Assembly (NCBI RefSeq): GCF_027924905.1
Contig: NZ_AP027055.1
Coordinates: forward strand, 1,426,001 to 1,490,000
Direction of reading: 5' to 3'
DNA from: Limnohabitans sp. INBF002
Lineage (GTDB): Bacteria > Pseudomonadota > Gammaproteobacteria > Burkholderiales > Burkholderiaceae_C
DNA length: 64,000 bases
The translations under genes were made by a program, and so were the position numbers. A model generated the notes under the pieces. It saw only the letters and a program-made list of their open reading frames with translations, was not told where the DNA came from and did no database searches. Of this stretch, positions 1 through 10,208 are shown piece by piece; the first letter of the stretch is position 1; every line of letters starts with the position of its first letter.

Positions 1-129
1 CTTTGCTACCGGGGGTGACTTGATTCAGGGACATGGTTGTCTTGTTATAAAAGTTAAAAAAGAAACACAGAGGATTAGCCCCGATTTTACTTTCACGGGG
101 CTTGCGTCTCTGCGTTGTCTGCGAAACCT

Positions 130-273
130 TTATTCGTGGGTACTTTTACCCGTTTCGTCCATCAAGCCTAAGAAAACACGCAAAAAGTACACCGCCATCA
201 CCAAAACAAAGGCAATCACGGCCACGCTCATCAAGCCGTAGTCGGTCGAAAAAAGGTCAATCCAAGCTTTCAT
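130..273 (-). CDS. DUF3149 family small membrane protein
   Basis: A 47-residue protein with one predicted transmembrane helix at about residues 15-35 ([17 protein letters not shown]), an N-terminal [12 protein letters not shown] segment and a short polar tail. Length and the W-x-x-L-F-S-T-D-x-G-L-M-S start match the DUF3149 family of short inner-membrane proteins, whose function is unknown. The ATG is preceded by a good ribosome-binding site (GGAGT, 6-7 bases upstream). It is divergent from moaA, so the 108 bases between them should hold both promoters. Family assignment is from memory of the motif. Confidence 0.75.
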   Translation of the reverse strand: MKAWIDLFSTDYGLMSVAVIAFVLVMAVYFLRVFLGLMDETGKSTHE

Positions 274-381
274 GGGGTTACTCCTATCAATTGCAATGCC
301 CCTACTTTGCCCCGTCTCAACGCTTGTCGCACTGATCTACATCAAGGCTTAGGGGATTCGTGGCTCAGGCAAAATCAAAAC

Positions 382-1557
382 ATGTCTGAACGCGTGATTC
401 CCTTGGTCGATCAACGGCTCCTTGCCTTACCGGCCACCCTCCCTTTGCAACCCATTGCAGCCAATGGTTTGCTCAGCGACAGCTTGGGTCGTCCCCTACA
501 CGACTTGCGCATCAGCGTGACCGACCGTTGCAACTTTCGCTGCAACTACTGCATGCCCAAAGAGGTGTTCAACAAAGATTACGCCTACCTGCCTCATGGT
601 GACTTGCTGAACTTTGAAGAAATCACTCGCCTTGCCAAAGTGTTTGTATCCCACGGCGTGCGCAAAATTCGTCTCACCGGTGGCGAGCCTCTGCTGCGCA
701 AAAACCTTGAAATCTTGGTGGACCAGCTGGCCAATATCCAAACGCCTGACGGCACGCCGCTAGACCTCACCCTCACCACCAACGGCTCGCTGTTGGCCCG
801 CAAAGCCAAGTCACTCAAAGACGCGGGCCTGAACCGCGTGACCGTGAGCCTAGACGGCTTGGACGATGCCGTGTTCCGCGCCATGAACGATGTGGACTTT
901 CCCGTGAGCGATGTGCTCGACGGCATTGCCGCCGCCAAAGACGCAGGCTTGGGGCTGGATGCCAACGGCCAGTTGACCGGCCTCAAAGTCAACATGGTGG
1001 TCAAGCGTCGCACCAACGTCGACCAAATCTTGCCCATGGCCCGCCACTTCCGCAGCAGCGGCATCACGCTGCGCTTCATCGAATACATGGATGTGGGCGC
1101 GACCAATGGCTGGTGCATGGACGATGTGTTGCCTTCTGCCGACGTGATTCAACGCCTGCAACAAGAATTCCCACTCGTGGCCTTAGAGGCCAGCGCACAA
1201 GGCGAAACCGCGCAGCGCTGGGGCTATGCCAACGCCGCAGGCGTGTTCGATCCTGTCTTGGGCGAAGTGGGTGTGATCAGCAGCGTGACCCAAGCGTTTT
1301 GCCGCGACTGCAACCGCGCCCGCCTCTCCACCGAAGGCAAGCTCTACCTTTGTTTGTTTGCCACACAGGGTTATGACTTGCGCAGCCTCATGCGAGGGGG
1401 GAAAGCCAGCGATGCCGATATTGCGTCGGCCATCGGCCATATTTGGCAAGGCCGCGACGACCGCTATTCCGAACTCCGCGCCTCCCTGCCCGCCGACAGC
1501 TCACCCGACGGTTCATCTGCGGCACGTCGCGTCGAGATGAGCTACATCGGTGGCTAA
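382..1557 (+). CDS. moaA: GTP 3',8-cyclase MoaA (molybdenum cofactor step 1)
   Basis: Radical-SAM enzyme that converts GTP to 3',8-cyclo-GTP, which MoaC turns into cyclic pyranopterin monophosphate. The 391-residue protein has the radical-SAM cluster CNFRCNYC (CxxxCxxC) near residue 50, the SAM-binding TGGEPLL segment, a C-terminal second cluster region starting [11 protein letters not shown], and the C-terminal double glycine (SYIGG) essential in MoaA. An upstream in-frame start at 307 exists, but the ATG at 382 gives the usual MoaA N-terminus. It is followed 23 bases later by mobA and then moeA, a clear Moco operon; moaC is not in the window. Confidence 0.96.
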   Translation: MSERVIPLVDQRLLALPATLPLQPIAANGLLSDSLGRPLHDLRISVTDRCNFRCNYCMPKEVFNKDYAYLPHGDLLNFEEITRLAKVFVSHGVRKIRLTGGEPLLRKNLEILVDQLANIQTPDGTPLDLTLTTNGSLLARKAKSLKDAGLNRVTVSLDGLDDAVFRAMNDVDFPVSDVLDGIAAAKDAGLGLDANGQLTGLKVNMVVKRRTNVDQILPMARHFRSSGITLRFIEYMDVGATNGWCMDDVLPSADVIQRLQQEFPLVALEASAQGETAQRWGYANAAGVFDPVLGEVGVISSVTQAFCRDCNRARLSTEGKLYLCLFATQGYDLRSLMRGGKASDADIASAIGHIWQGRDDRYSELRASLPADSSPDGSSAARRVEMSYIGG

Positions 1558-1580
1558 GCAGCCCTAACCAACACACCCGC

Positions 1581-2219
1581 ATGACACACAGCATTGAACC
1601 CCAAGACATCACCGGCCTCATCTTGGCCGGAGGCCGAGGCAGCCGCATGGGCGGCGTGGACAAAGGCTTGCAAAACTTCAACGGCATCCCGCTGGCCTTG
1701 CACACCCTCATGCGCCTAGGTCCCCAGGTAGAAACCGTGATGGTCAACGCCAACCGCAACCTCTCGGCCTATGAGTCGTTTGGAGCCTCTGTATGGCCCG
1801 ATGCCTCGGCTGACTTTGCCGGGCCGCTGTCGGGTTTTTTGGTGGGCCTAGAGCGCGCCGAAACACCCTACGTGCTCACCGTGCCGTGCGACACACCGCG
1901 CCTGCCACTCGACCTGGCCGAGCGTTTGGCCGCAGCCATGGTGCGCGAAAACGCCAACATCGCCATGGCCGCAGCACCCGAGACCGATGACCAAGGCCAA
2001 ACCCAAATTCGCACGCAACCGGTGTTTTGCTTGATGAAGATTGAGTTGTCTGAAAGCTTGGTCAAGTTCACCCACGCCGGTGGCCGCAAGATTGACGCAT
2101 GGACCGCACAGCACAACACTGTGGTCGTGGCCTTTGACGCCCCGGGTGATGACCCGCTGGCGTTTGCCAACGTCAATACCTTGAACGAACTGCAAGCCCT
2201 CGAAAACGCCGCGCCATGA
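1581..2219 (+). CDS. mobA: molybdenum cofactor guanylyltransferase MobA
   Basis: Attaches GMP to molybdopterin to make the guanine-dinucleotide cofactor used by DMSO-reductase-family enzymes. The 212-residue length is normal. The nucleotide-binding signature [20 protein letters not shown] lies near residues 10-29, and the Mg-binding region VPCDTPRLP follows about 90 residues later. The ATG at 1581 follows moaA closely and puts the [11 protein letters not shown] motif at its usual position near the N-terminus. The gene overlaps moeA by four bases (ATGA), indicating translational coupling. Confidence 0.93.
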   Translation: MTHSIEPQDITGLILAGGRGSRMGGVDKGLQNFNGIPLALHTLMRLGPQVETVMVNANRNLSAYESFGASVWPDASADFAGPLSGFLVGLERAETPYVLTVPCDTPRLPLDLAERLAAAMVRENANIAMAAAPETDDQGQTQIRTQPVFCLMKIELSESLVKFTHAGGRKIDAWTAQHNTVVVAFDAPGDDPLAFANVNTLNELQALENAAP

Positions 2220-3499
2220 AAAGCATCGACGACATCGCCGCCGCCCTGCAAGGCTACGACCCACAAGCCTTGAGCGTGGACCAAGTCAACGCGTTTTTGC
2301 ATGAGCTCGTGCAACCCGTGTCTGCTGACGAATCGCAAGACGTGTATTTGTTTGACGCACTGGGCCGCGTACTGGCGCAAGACGTCATCTCGCCCATCAG
2401 CGTGCCTGCACACAACAACTCGGCCATGGATGGCTTTGCGTTTGATGCAGCTCAGCTACAAGCCGATCAGCCCCTCACCCTGCGCGTGCTGGGCACTGCA
2501 CTGGCGGGCAAAGCCTGGCAAGGCAAGGTCAACGCAGGCGAATGCCTGAAGATCATGACCGGCGCCATCCTGCCCGACGGCCTAGACACCGTGGTGCCGC
2601 AAGAGTTCTGCCAAACCGTCAGCGCACACGATGTGACCACCGTCACCATTCCGCCCAACATCTTGAAAGCTGGCGACAACCGCCGCTTGCTAGGCGAAGA
2701 CCTGATGCAAGGCGAGCCTGCGCTCAACGCAGGCCAACACCTCACACCCGCAGCCTTGGGCCTCATCGCCAGCCTTGGCCTGCCCGATGTGCGAGCGCAC
2801 CGCCGTTTGCGCGTGGCGTATTTCTCCACCGGCGACGAAGTGCTGAGCTTGGGCGAAGCGCCACGCGAAGGCGCGGTGTATGACAGCAACCGCTACACCG
2901 TGTTTGGCCTGCTCACACGCTTGGGCTGCGACGTGATTGACATGGGCGTGGTGCGCGACGACCCGGCCTTATTAGAAGCCACGTTTGCCAAAGCGGCACG
3001 GGAGGCCGACGCCATCATCACCAGCGGTGGCGTGAGCGTGGGCGAAGCCGACTTCACCAAAGCCATGATGAAAAAGTTGGGTGACGTGGCGTTTTGGAAA
3101 ATTGCCATGCGACCAGGCCGACCCATGGCCGTGGGTCGCATTGGCAAGTCGGTTTTGTTTGGCCTGCCCGGCAACCCCGTGGCTGTGATGGTGACTTTTC
3201 TTGCGTTTGTGCGCCCTGCACTCTTGCGCATGATGGGCAGCACCGCACAAGCTGCGCCACTGTTGCGCGCCAAATGCTTAGAGCCCCTGCGTAAAAAAGC
3301 GGGCCGCACCGAATACCAACGTGGGTTTGTCAGCAGCGCGCCCGACGGTACGCTGCAGGTGCGCACCACCGGCAACCAAGGCTCAGGCGTGCTGAGCTCG
3401 ATGGTGCAAGGCAATGGCCTCATCGTGCTGCATCACGCGCAAGGCAATGTCGCGGTGGGCGACGAGGTGGATGTATTGATGTTTGAGGGCGCTATTTAA
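2216..3499 (+). CDS. moeA: molybdopterin molybdenumtransferase MoeA
   Basis: Inserts molybdate into adenylylated molybdopterin. The 427-residue protein has the MoeA N-terminal domain with [13 protein letters not shown] (the NSAMDG active-site motif) at about residues 60-75. The central MPT-binding domain contains [18 protein letters not shown] and [12 protein letters not shown]. The [13 protein letters not shown] motif and a C-terminal beta-barrel domain complete the family architecture. It starts inside the end of mobA (ATGA overlap) and is the last gene of the Moco operon. Confidence 0.96.
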   Translation: MKSIDDIAAALQGYDPQALSVDQVNAFLHELVQPVSADESQDVYLFDALGRVLAQDVISPISVPAHNNSAMDGFAFDAAQLQADQPLTLRVLGTALAGKAWQGKVNAGECLKIMTGAILPDGLDTVVPQEFCQTVSAHDVTTVTIPPNILKAGDNRRLLGEDLMQGEPALNAGQHLTPAALGLIASLGLPDVRAHRRLRVAYFSTGDEVLSLGEAPREGAVYDSNRYTVFGLLTRLGCDVIDMGVVRDDPALLEATFAKAAREADAIITSGGVSVGEADFTKAMMKKLGDVAFWKIAMRPGRPMAVGRIGKSVLFGLPGNPVAVMVTFLAFVRPALLRMMGSTAQAAPLLRAKCLEPLRKKAGRTEYQRGFVSSAPDGTLQVRTTGNQGSGVLSSMVQGNGLIVLHHAQGNVAVGDEVDVLMFEGAI

Positions 3500-3546
3500 G
3501 CGCCCCCGTAGACGCAAAGCGTCAAGCGTGAATTCGAAGGTGGGTG

Positions 3547-6500
3547 TCAAGCACCCACGTCCTCGTCTTCATGGCGAATGGTGATGGCGCCCGGCACTTT
3601 GTTGCGCGCCAACAAGGTGTACATGGTGGGCACCACAAAGATGGTGAGCAAGGTACCCAAGCTCATGCCACCCACAATCACCCAACCAATTTGCTTGCGG
3701 CTTTCAGCGCCTGCGCCACTGGCCAAAGCCAATGGAATCGCACCCAACACCATCGCCCCGGTGGTCATCAAAATCGGGCGCAAACGCAAGGTGGCGGATT
3801 GCGTGACCGCAGCGAACAGCTCCATGCCTTCTTCGCGCAACTGATTGGCGAACTCCACAATCAAAATGCCGTGTTTGGTAATGAGGCCCACCAAGGTGAT
3901 CAAGCCGATTTGGCTGAACACATTGAGCGTGCCGCCACTGAACTGCAACGCCAACAATGCGCCCACCATCGACAGCGGCACCGACAGCATGATGACCAGT
4001 GGGTCCACAAAGCTTTCAAACTGCGCGGCCAACACCAAGAAGATGAACAACAAGGCCAGCACAAACACAATCACCAACGAGCCCGATGATTTGACGAACT
4101 CACGCGAGGTGCCGTTGAGGTCGGTGGAGTAACCGGGCTTGAGCACCTTTTGCGCTGTCGCATTCATGAAGGTGATCGCCTCGCCCAAGGAATAGGTCGG
4201 CGCCAAGTTGGCGCTGATGGATGCGCTGCGGCGCTGGCTGAAGTGGTTCAGCTCACGCGGCACCACCACCTCTTTGGTTTTCACCAAAGCGGACAGAGGG
4301 ATCATGGCATCGCCCTTGCCGCGCACAAACACGCGTTCGATGTCGTCAGGCGTGTCACGGCCTGTGGGCGCGGTTTGCACAATCACGTCGTATTGGTCGC
4401 CCTCGCGCTTGTAGCGCGTGACTTGTCGGCCACCCATCATGGTTTCCACCGCGCGGGCAATTTGGTCTACGGGCACGCCCATGTCAGCGGCGCGCTCGCG
4501 GTCCACCTCCATGCTGATTTCGGGCTTGTTCAAACGCAGGTCGGTGTCCACGCTGACGATGCCTGGGTTCTTGGCAATTTCTTCTTGGAAACTGCGCACC
4601 ACTTGCGCGAGGTTTTGGTAACTGTCCGACGTCAAGATCACGAAGTTCAAAGGACGCTCGCGAAACGGCTGACCCAGCGAAGGTGGCGTGATGGGGAACG
4701 CGGTCACACCGGGCAAACCAGCCACAGCGGGTGTCATGTCGCGGGCAATTTCCAAGGTGGTTTTTTTGCGATCTTCCCAAGGCTTGGCGCGGTAAAACAC
4801 GTTGCCTTGCGCCACGGTGGGGTTACCCACCACGGTGAAGATGCGGTCGAACTCGGTGTATTTGTCGGCCATCTTTTCAAGGGCCATGGTGTAGCGCGTG
4901 GTGTAGTCCATCGTCGCGCCATCGGGGCCGTTGATGACGGTCAAGATGACGCCACGGTCTTCCATGGGGGCCAATTCGCTCTTGGTGGTTTTCAGCAAGG
5001 TCCACGTGCCGATACCGGCCAGCACCATCACCCCAACCACCAGCCAACGACGCGACATCTCACGGCCAAACACCACACCGCGCGACAAGGTCCATTGCAA
5101 GAGGCGGCCATACCCGTTGGAGAGGCGTTCCAGTTGACGCTCCATCGTGCGGTCAAACCAACTGGGGTTGTGGTTGTGCTTGAGCATGATGGAACACATC
5201 ATGGGTGTGAGCGTCAACGCCACAAAGCCCGACACCACCACCGAACCCGCCAAGGCCAACGCAAACTCAGTGAACAATTTACCCGTGCGCCCCGGCGTGA
5301 AGGCCAATGGCGCGTACACCGCAGCCAAGGTCATGGTCATGGCCACCACCGCAAAACCCACTTCTTTGGCGCCTTTGATGGCGGCATGAAACGGTGACAT
5401 GCCTTCTTCAATGTGCCGGTAAATGTTTTCTAGCACCACGATGGCGTCATCCACCACCAAGCCAATCGCCAACACAAGCGCCAGCATGGTGAGCGTGTTC
5501 ACGGTGAAGCCAAACATGGCCATCAATGCAAATGTGCCGATCAAACACACAGGAATGGTGACCAAGGGAATGATGGACGCACGCAAAGTGCGCAAGAACA
5601 CAAAGATCACCAAGGCCACCAAAATGGCAGCCTCCAAAATGGTTTGGTAAACGGCCTTGATCGAACGGTCAATGAACACCGAGTTGTCGTTGGCGATTTC
5701 AATTTCAACGCCTGGCGGCAAGTTTTCTTTGATCTTCGGAATCATGTTGCGCACCGCCGCGCTCAGGTCGAGCGGGTTGGCCGTGGCGTTGCGGATCACG
5801 CCCAAGGTGATGGCTTCTTTGCCGTTCAAACGCGTCGCGGTGCGCTCGGCCTGAGGGCCTTGTTCGACACGGGCGACATCGCCAATGCGCACTTGAATGC
5901 CGTTGACGGACTTCACCACCACATTGCTGAATTCGCTTGGGGTTTGCAAATCCGTGGAGGCTGTGACGTTGAACTCGCGCAGCTTGCTTTCAATGCGGCC
6001 AGCAGGCACTTCCACGTTGGAGCGACGCAGCGCGTCTTCCACATCTTGCGTGGTGAGCTTGTAGGCAGCCAAACGATCTGGGTCTAGCCAAATGCGCATG
6101 GCGTATTTGCGCTCGCCATACACACGCACGTCAGACGCGCCCGGCGCGGTTTGCAGCATGGGCTTGGCAATGCGGTTGGCGTAGTCGGTGAGCTGCAACA
6201 CGTTCAAGGTGTCAGCACTGAACGACAACCAAATAACGGGGAAGGCATCAGCCTCAACCTTGGCAATCACCGGCTCGTCAATGCCTTGCGGCAAACGCTG
6301 GCGCACGCGGCTGACTTTGTCACGCACATCGGCGGCGGCTGAATCGGCATCACGCGACAACACAAAGTTGATGGTGATTTGGCTTTGCTCTTGGCGGCTC
6401 AACGAGGTGATGACGTCCACACCTTCAATGCCTGAGAGCGAATCTTCCAGCACCTTGGTCACTTGCGACTCCACCACCGCGCTGGACGCGCCGGTGTATT

Positions 6501-6648
6501 TGGTCTCCACCGTCACCACGGGGTTGTCAATCTTGGGGTACTCGCGCACGTTCAAGCGGGTGAACGACACCACGCCCACCAACACGATGAGCAGCGACAG
6601 CACGGTGGCGAACACCGGGCGGCGAATGGATATCTCAGGCAACTGCAT
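3547..6648 (-). CDS. RND multidrug efflux transporter, inner-membrane permease (HAE-1 type)
   Basis: A 1033-residue AcrB/MexB-class proton-driven pump of the inner membrane. It starts with the typical QLPEISIRRPVFATVLSLL helix, followed by a large periplasmic porter domain (EYPKIDNPVVTVETKYTGAS). The transmembrane-4 proton-relay aspartates are in LAIGLVVDDAIVVLENIYRH, and a second half repeats the topology (LAAQFESFVDPLVIMLSVPLSMVGALLAL). The adaptor gene lies 20 bases upstream in the same operon. No TolC-type outer-membrane gene is adjacent, so a channel encoded elsewhere is probably used. Substrate cannot be read from the sequence. Confidence 0.93.
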   Translation of the reverse strand: MQLPEISIRRPVFATVLSLLIVLVGVVSFTRLNVREYPKIDNPVVTVETKYTGASSAVVESQVTKVLEDSLSGIEGVDVITSLSRQEQSQITINFVLSRDADSAAADVRDKVSRVRQRLPQGIDEPVIAKVEADAFPVIWLSFSADTLNVLQLTDYANRIAKPMLQTAPGASDVRVYGERKYAMRIWLDPDRLAAYKLTTQDVEDALRRSNVEVPAGRIESKLREFNVTASTDLQTPSEFSNVVVKSVNGIQVRIGDVARVEQGPQAERTATRLNGKEAITLGVIRNATANPLDLSAAVRNMIPKIKENLPPGVEIEIANDNSVFIDRSIKAVYQTILEAAILVALVIFVFLRTLRASIIPLVTIPVCLIGTFALMAMFGFTVNTLTMLALVLAIGLVVDDAIVVLENIYRHIEEGMSPFHAAIKGAKEVGFAVVAMTMTLAAVYAPLAFTPGRTGKLFTEFALALAGSVVVSGFVALTLTPMMCSIMLKHNHNPSWFDRTMERQLERLSNGYGRLLQWTLSRGVVFGREMSRRWLVVGVMVLAGIGTWTLLKTTKSELAPMEDRGVILTVINGPDGATMDYTTRYTMALEKMADKYTEFDRIFTVVGNPTVAQGNVFYRAKPWEDRKKTTLEIARDMTPAVAGLPGVTAFPITPPSLGQPFRERPLNFVILTSDSYQNLAQVVRSFQEEIAKNPGIVSVDTDLRLNKPEISMEVDRERAADMGVPVDQIARAVETMMGGRQVTRYKREGDQYDVIVQTAPTGRDTPDDIERVFVRGKGDAMIPLSALVKTKEVVVPRELNHFSQRRSASISANLAPTYSLGEAITFMNATAQKVLKPGYSTDLNGTSREFVKSSGSLVIVFVLALLFIFLVLAAQFESFVDPLVIMLSVPLSMVGALLALQFSGGTLNVFSQIGLITLVGLITKHGILIVEFANQLREEGMELFAAVTQSATLRLRPILMTTGAMVLGAIPLALASGAGAESRKQIGWVIVGGMSLGTLLTIFVVPTMYTLLARNKVPGAITIRHEDEDVGA

Positions 6649-6668
6649 GTGAGCTCTTTGCGTTCGGG

Positions 6669-8129
6669 TTAGCGGCTGGCGGCTTGAGAGGCTGCATTGG
6701 CGGCATCAGCCCCCGATGCGCCAGAAGCGGCACCTGATGCAGAGGCTGATGCAGGCGCCGATGCGGGATTGGCTGAGCCTCGGCCCAACTCGACCACGCG
6801 CAAAGGCGAGCCATCTTTTTGCAAACGCTGTTGACCAGCGATCACGATGGTGTCGCCTTCTGCCAAGCCATCGGTGATCTCCACTTGGCCACCACGGCGG
6901 ATGCCCAGCTTGACTTCCACGCGCTGAGACACCAGCTTGGTATCAGGGGGCAGCACAGGTGCGCTTGCCGCAGCGCTGGCAGCAGGTGCAGGCAACTCAG
7001 ACGGTGCCACCGCCTTGATGACAAACTGCTTGCCACCCTGAGGCACGATGGCCTCTTCAGGCACCACCAAGGCGTTGGGCTTGACCGCAAATACCGCCGT
7101 CACGCGGGCAAACATGCCCGGACGCAAGGGGCCGTTTTGCTCGCCACCTGCGCTGGTGCGCGTGCGGTCAAACATATTGGAGGGGCAGCCCAAGCTCTGA
7201 GGCGAAGGCAAAGCGGCACCACGGTTTGCAGTGGATGCAACCACGGGTCCGGATGCCGCAGGCTTGGCTGCCACCGTAGGCGCTGAAGCTGAAGCAGCAG
7301 GCGCAGCTTGGGTGGCAGGGCCTTTGCCACCACCCACAGAGATCGGCTCTCCCGCCGTATTGGCCAGCAACGCACGCACACCGATGGATCGGCCATTGGC
7401 ATCAATCAAAGGATCGACCGCTTCCACTTTGGCTTTGAACAAGCGGCCACTGAACGCATCGAGCTTGACCTCAATCGTTTGGCCTGGCATCACCTTGGTT
7501 TGGTAGCGCTCGGGCAAGCGGTAGTCCACATACAAGCTGCCGATGTTTTCGAGGTTGATCAGATCAGCGCCGTCCTTCACATAGTCGCCCACGTTGACGC
7601 TGCGAATACCGACCACGCCGTTGAACGGCGCGATCAAGCGCATGCGCTCCAAACGCGCACACGACAAACCCAGTTGGGCGTCGGCCACTTGCAACGCAGC
7701 AGCACTCTCGTCCAAAGAACGCTGGGCGATGAAACTTTGGGCCACCAGCTCTTGGTTGCGCTTGTGGTTGGCACGGGCAACCGACATTTGAGCGAGCGAC
7801 TGCTGCACTTCGGCGCGTTGCAGGGTGTCGTCCATTTGCACCAACACTTGGCCAGCACGCACACGCGCACCATCGGCAAAGCCCAGCGACAAGACACGAC
7901 CGGCTATTTCAGGACGCAGCATCACGTTTTGTGAAGAGCGCAACGTGCCCACCGCCTCGGCATCGTCACGCAAGGTTTGTTTTTTGACTTGGGTGATTTC
8001 AACGCCACTTGGACGTACGCCCGCGGCGGCTCCGGCATCGGACTTGGGTGTTTGCAGCCACCAAGCCAAGGTCGAGGCAACCACAATGCCAACGACCGCA
8101 ACAACGGAATACATCTTTTTGGAGGCCAT
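6669..8129 (-). CDS. RND efflux periplasmic adaptor (membrane-fusion protein) with Ala/Ser-rich insertions
   Basis: Periplasmic adaptor linking the downstream RND pump to an outer-membrane channel. The 486-residue protein has an N-terminal membrane anchor (about residues 7-24), a barrel-sandwich/lipoyl half (LRPEIAGRVLSLGFADGARV), a coiled-coil hairpin at about 100-165, and the second lipoyl half (LIAPFNGVVGIRSVNVGDYV). The beta-barrel is interrupted between about residues 258 and 334 by an Ala/Pro/Ser-rich stretch containing LGCPSNMF. A smaller insertion lies at about 375-397, and the C-terminal 35 residues are nearly all Ala, Ser and Gly. Family members are usually about 360-400 residues, so these insertions explain the excess length. 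Confidence 0.9.
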   Translation of the reverse strand: MASKKMYSVVAVVGIVVASTLAWWLQTPKSDAGAAAGVRPSGVEITQVKKQTLRDDAEAVGTLRSSQNVMLRPEIAGRVLSLGFADGARVRAGQVLVQMDDTLQRAEVQQSLAQMSVARANHKRNQELVAQSFIAQRSLDESAAALQVADAQLGLSCARLERMRLIAPFNGVVGIRSVNVGDYVKDGADLINLENIGSLYVDYRLPERYQTKVMPGQTIEVKLDAFSGRLFKAKVEAVDPLIDANGRSIGVRALLANTAGEPISVGGGKGPATQAAPAASASAPTVAAKPAASGPVVASTANRGAALPSPQSLGCPSNMFDRTRTSAGGEQNGPLRPGMFARVTAVFAVKPNALVVPEEAIVPQGGKQFVIKAVAPSELPAPAASAAASAPVLPPDTKLVSQRVEVKLGIRRGGQVEITDGLAEGDTIVIAGQQRLQKDGSPLRVVELGRGSANPASAPASASASGAASGASGADAANAASQAASR

Positions 8130-8225
8130 GAGTGCGATTCTTTTAAGTGATTGACAAACTAACCAAGCAATGTACCAGCGGCTAGTTTCGAAAATGACAA
8201 ATTTACCTAAGCTTCACAAAATCTG

Positions 8226-8678
8226 TCACCTACCCGACAAGGCCAATTCCACACCTCGGTTAGCCAAGCCATCGGCCCGCTCATTGTCCACATGACCGGC
8301 ATGGCCCTTGACCCAGTGCCACACGATGTCGTGGTCACCTTGGTGGGTCAAGGCATCGAGTTGCTGCCACAAATCGGCATTCTTCACGGGTTGCTTGGCC
8401 GCCGTACGCCAGCTGCGGGCTTTCCAGCCGTGAATCCATTCAGTAATACCTTTGCGCACGTATTCGCTGTCTAAATACAAAGCCACGACGCAGGGGCGCT
8501 TCAAAGCGCGAAGGGCTTCAATGACGGCCATCAATTCCATGCGGTTGTTGGTGGTGTCTAGCTCGCCACCAAACAACTCTTTTTCTTGGCCCGAAGGCGA
8601 GCGCAGCAAAGCACCCCAACCGCCAGGGCCAGGGTTGCCTTTGCAAGCGCCGTCTGTGTAAATCTCTACCGTGTTCAT
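8226..8678 (-). CDS. rnhA: ribonuclease HI
   Basis: Cleaves RNA in RNA-DNA hybrids. The protein is 150 residues, close to the 155 of E. coli RNase HI. Catalytic acidic residues are visible in order: Asp in [17 protein letters not shown], Glu in NNRMELMAV, Asp in [11 protein letters not shown] and Asp in NERADGLAN. The basic [11 protein letters not shown] loop carries the active-site His. The ATG at 8678 is chosen because the protein then begins [14 protein letters not shown] as in other RNases HI. It overlaps the upstream methyltransferase by four bases (ATGA), matching the conserved yafS-rnhA pair. Confidence 0.96.
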   Translation of the reverse strand: MNTVEIYTDGACKGNPGPGGWGALLRSPSGQEKELFGGELDTTNNRMELMAVIEALRALKRPCVVALYLDSEYVRKGITEWIHGWKARSWRTAAKQPVKNADLWQQLDALTHQGDHDIVWHWVKGHAGHVDNERADGLANRGVELALSGR

Positions 8679-9427
8679 TCCATTCCTTTGGATGCCGTGT
8701 TGGAGGCTGTCGTCACCACCGTAGCCGCACGCGGCACCGCTTTTTTCCATGCCGGCGACATCAGTCGCATGCCATGCACGCGCTTGACCGCGACCATGCC
8801 GTAGACCGCGCCCAAGATGGGCCACCAGCGAACGCCCGCTTCGTCCATCCAATCCAAGCGGTTCAACCAGCGCTCTGTTTTGACTGCCGGGCGGTAGCAA
8901 CCAAAACTGGTGGACTCCACCTCAAAACTCAACAGCTGTAACCAATCGCGTAAACGGCGTTGGCCAATGAACTCGCCCACCTCGGAAAAGCCACGCTTGC
9001 AGCTCTTGCTCAGGCCCCATAGGCTGTTGGGGTTGAAGCCACAAATCACCACCCGCCCCTCGGGCACCAAGACGCGCTCGACCTCACGCAGCGTGGCATG
9101 TGGGTCGTAGCTCAGCTCAAGCGTGTGGGGCAACACCAGCAAGTCCAAGCTAGCGCTGGGAAAAGGCAAGGCTTCGTAGTTGGTCAGCAGCACATCGCGA
9201 CCCAAGGGCCAAGGCTCGGGGTCCGTATCGCAGCCCAGCCAGCGGTGCGGCATGCGATTGGCTTGCAAGGCGTCCAGCGCTGGAAAGCCCAGTTGCAAGG
9301 CATGAAAGCCAAACACATCGGCCACGGCGCGGTCTAAATAGGTTTGTTCCCACGCACGCAGGTACTGCCCGGCGGGAGACGCCAGCCAGTCAGGCAAACT
9401 ATCGTTTTTTAAAGGTGTGGATGACAT
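8675..9427 (-). CDS. class I SAM-dependent methyltransferase, YafS-like
   Basis: A 250-residue putative methyltransferase of unknown substrate. The SAM-fold core is visible in [24 protein letters not shown], the acidic SAM-contact region [23 protein letters not shown] and the post-motif [20 protein letters not shown]. The same gene sits between gloB and rnhA in E. coli (yafS), which supports the assignment. An in-frame TTG at 9460 lies upstream, but the ATG at 9427 gives the usual length. That ATG shares the palindromic CATG with the gloB start on the opposite strand, so the two genes diverge from overlapping start codons. Confidence 0.85.
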   Translation of the reverse strand: MSSTPLKNDSLPDWLASPAGQYLRAWEQTYLDRAVADVFGFHALQLGFPALDALQANRMPHRWLGCDTDPEPWPLGRDVLLTNYEALPFPSASLDLLVLPHTLELSYDPHATLREVERVLVPEGRVVICGFNPNSLWGLSKSCKRGFSEVGEFIGQRRLRDWLQLLSFEVESTSFGCYRPAVKTERWLNRLDWMDEAGVRWWPILGAVYGMVAVKRVHGMRLMSPAWKKAVPRAATVVTTASNTASKGME

Positions 9428-10208
9428 GAAGCTGATTGCACTGCCCGCGTTCTCTGACAACTACCTGTGGTTGTGGCAACAAGACCAACTGGCCGTGGTG
9501 GTCGACCCCGGCGACGCTGCGCCTGTGTTGCAAGCGCTGGCCGACCACGGTCTGACATTGGCCGCGATTCTAGTCACCCACCACCACGCTGACCACGTGG
9601 GCGGCGTGCGCGAACTCCACCTCGCCACAGGCGCCCACGTGTTTGGCCCCGCCCGCGAAGAGGTGCCTGCCCCCTTTACCCCCGTCATGCACGGCGACCA
9701 TCTTGAATTGCTGGGCCAAACGGTGAAGGTCATGGATGTACCAGGCCACACGGCGGGCCATGTGGCGTACTTCCTGCCAAATGCCCCTCACAGCCCCGTG
9801 CTGTTTTGCGGCGACACCTTGTTTTCTGGCGGCTGTGGACGCATTTTTGAGGGCACGCCCGCACAAATGCTGGCTTCCCTGGAAAGCTTGGCGGCATTAC
9901 CCCCAACAACGCGGGTGTGCTGCGCCCACGAGTACACTCTTTCCAACTTGCGATTCGCCCTCGCCGTAGAACCTGGCAACACAGATTTGCAGACCTACAT
10001 GGCGCAGTGCCAGCAGCTCAGAGCCCAGGGAATCCCCACCCTGCCCGCCCAGCTGGGCACCGAATTGCAAATCAACCCGTTTTTACGGGCTCGACATCCC
10101 CGTGTGCGACATGCTGTTGCACAGCACGCTGGACTCTCAGCGCTCGAACAAACCAACGACGTGGCTGTCTTTGCAGCCCTTCGTGAATGGAAGAACGATT
10201 TCAAATGA
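9426..10208 (+). CDS. gloB: hydroxyacylglutathione hydrolase (glyoxalase II)
   Basis: Hydrolyses S-D-lactoylglutathione to D-lactate and glutathione in methylglyoxal detoxification. The 260-residue protein starts KLIALPAFSDNYLWL as is usual for GloB. It has the binuclear metal motif THHHADHVGG near residue 53, further ligands in VPGHTAGHVAYF and FCGDTLFSGGCGR, and the glutathione-site segment CCAHEYTLSNLRFA. An in-frame ATG at 9417 has an AAAGG sequence close upstream, so a start three codons earlier is possible. The stop overlaps the start of mltD (ATGA). Confidence 0.94.
   Translation: MKLIALPAFSDNYLWLWQQDQLAVVVDPGDAAPVLQALADHGLTLAAILVTHHHADHVGGVRELHLATGAHVFGPAREEVPAPFTPVMHGDHLELLGQTVKVMDVPGHTAGHVAYFLPNAPHSPVLFCGDTLFSGGCGRIFEGTPAQMLASLESLAALPPTTRVCCAHEYTLSNLRFALAVEPGNTDLQTYMAQCQQLRAQGIPTLPAQLGTELQINPFLRARHPRVRHAVAQHAGLSALEQTNDVAVFAALREWKNDFK

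Noticed and set aside
274..381. Possible molybdenum-cofactor riboswitch before moaA
   Set aside because: The 108-base region is too short and shows no convincing paired stems like the Moco aptamer.
3539..3559. Hairpin GTGGGTG / CACCCAC at the end of the RND pump gene
   Set aside because: Overlaps the stop codon and has no U-run on either strand, so terminator function is not supported.
4150..5397. 415-codon open frame on the plus strand
   Set aside because: Lies antisense inside the RND permease gene. Its His/Arg/Gly-rich translation is typical of a shadow frame in G+C-biased codons.
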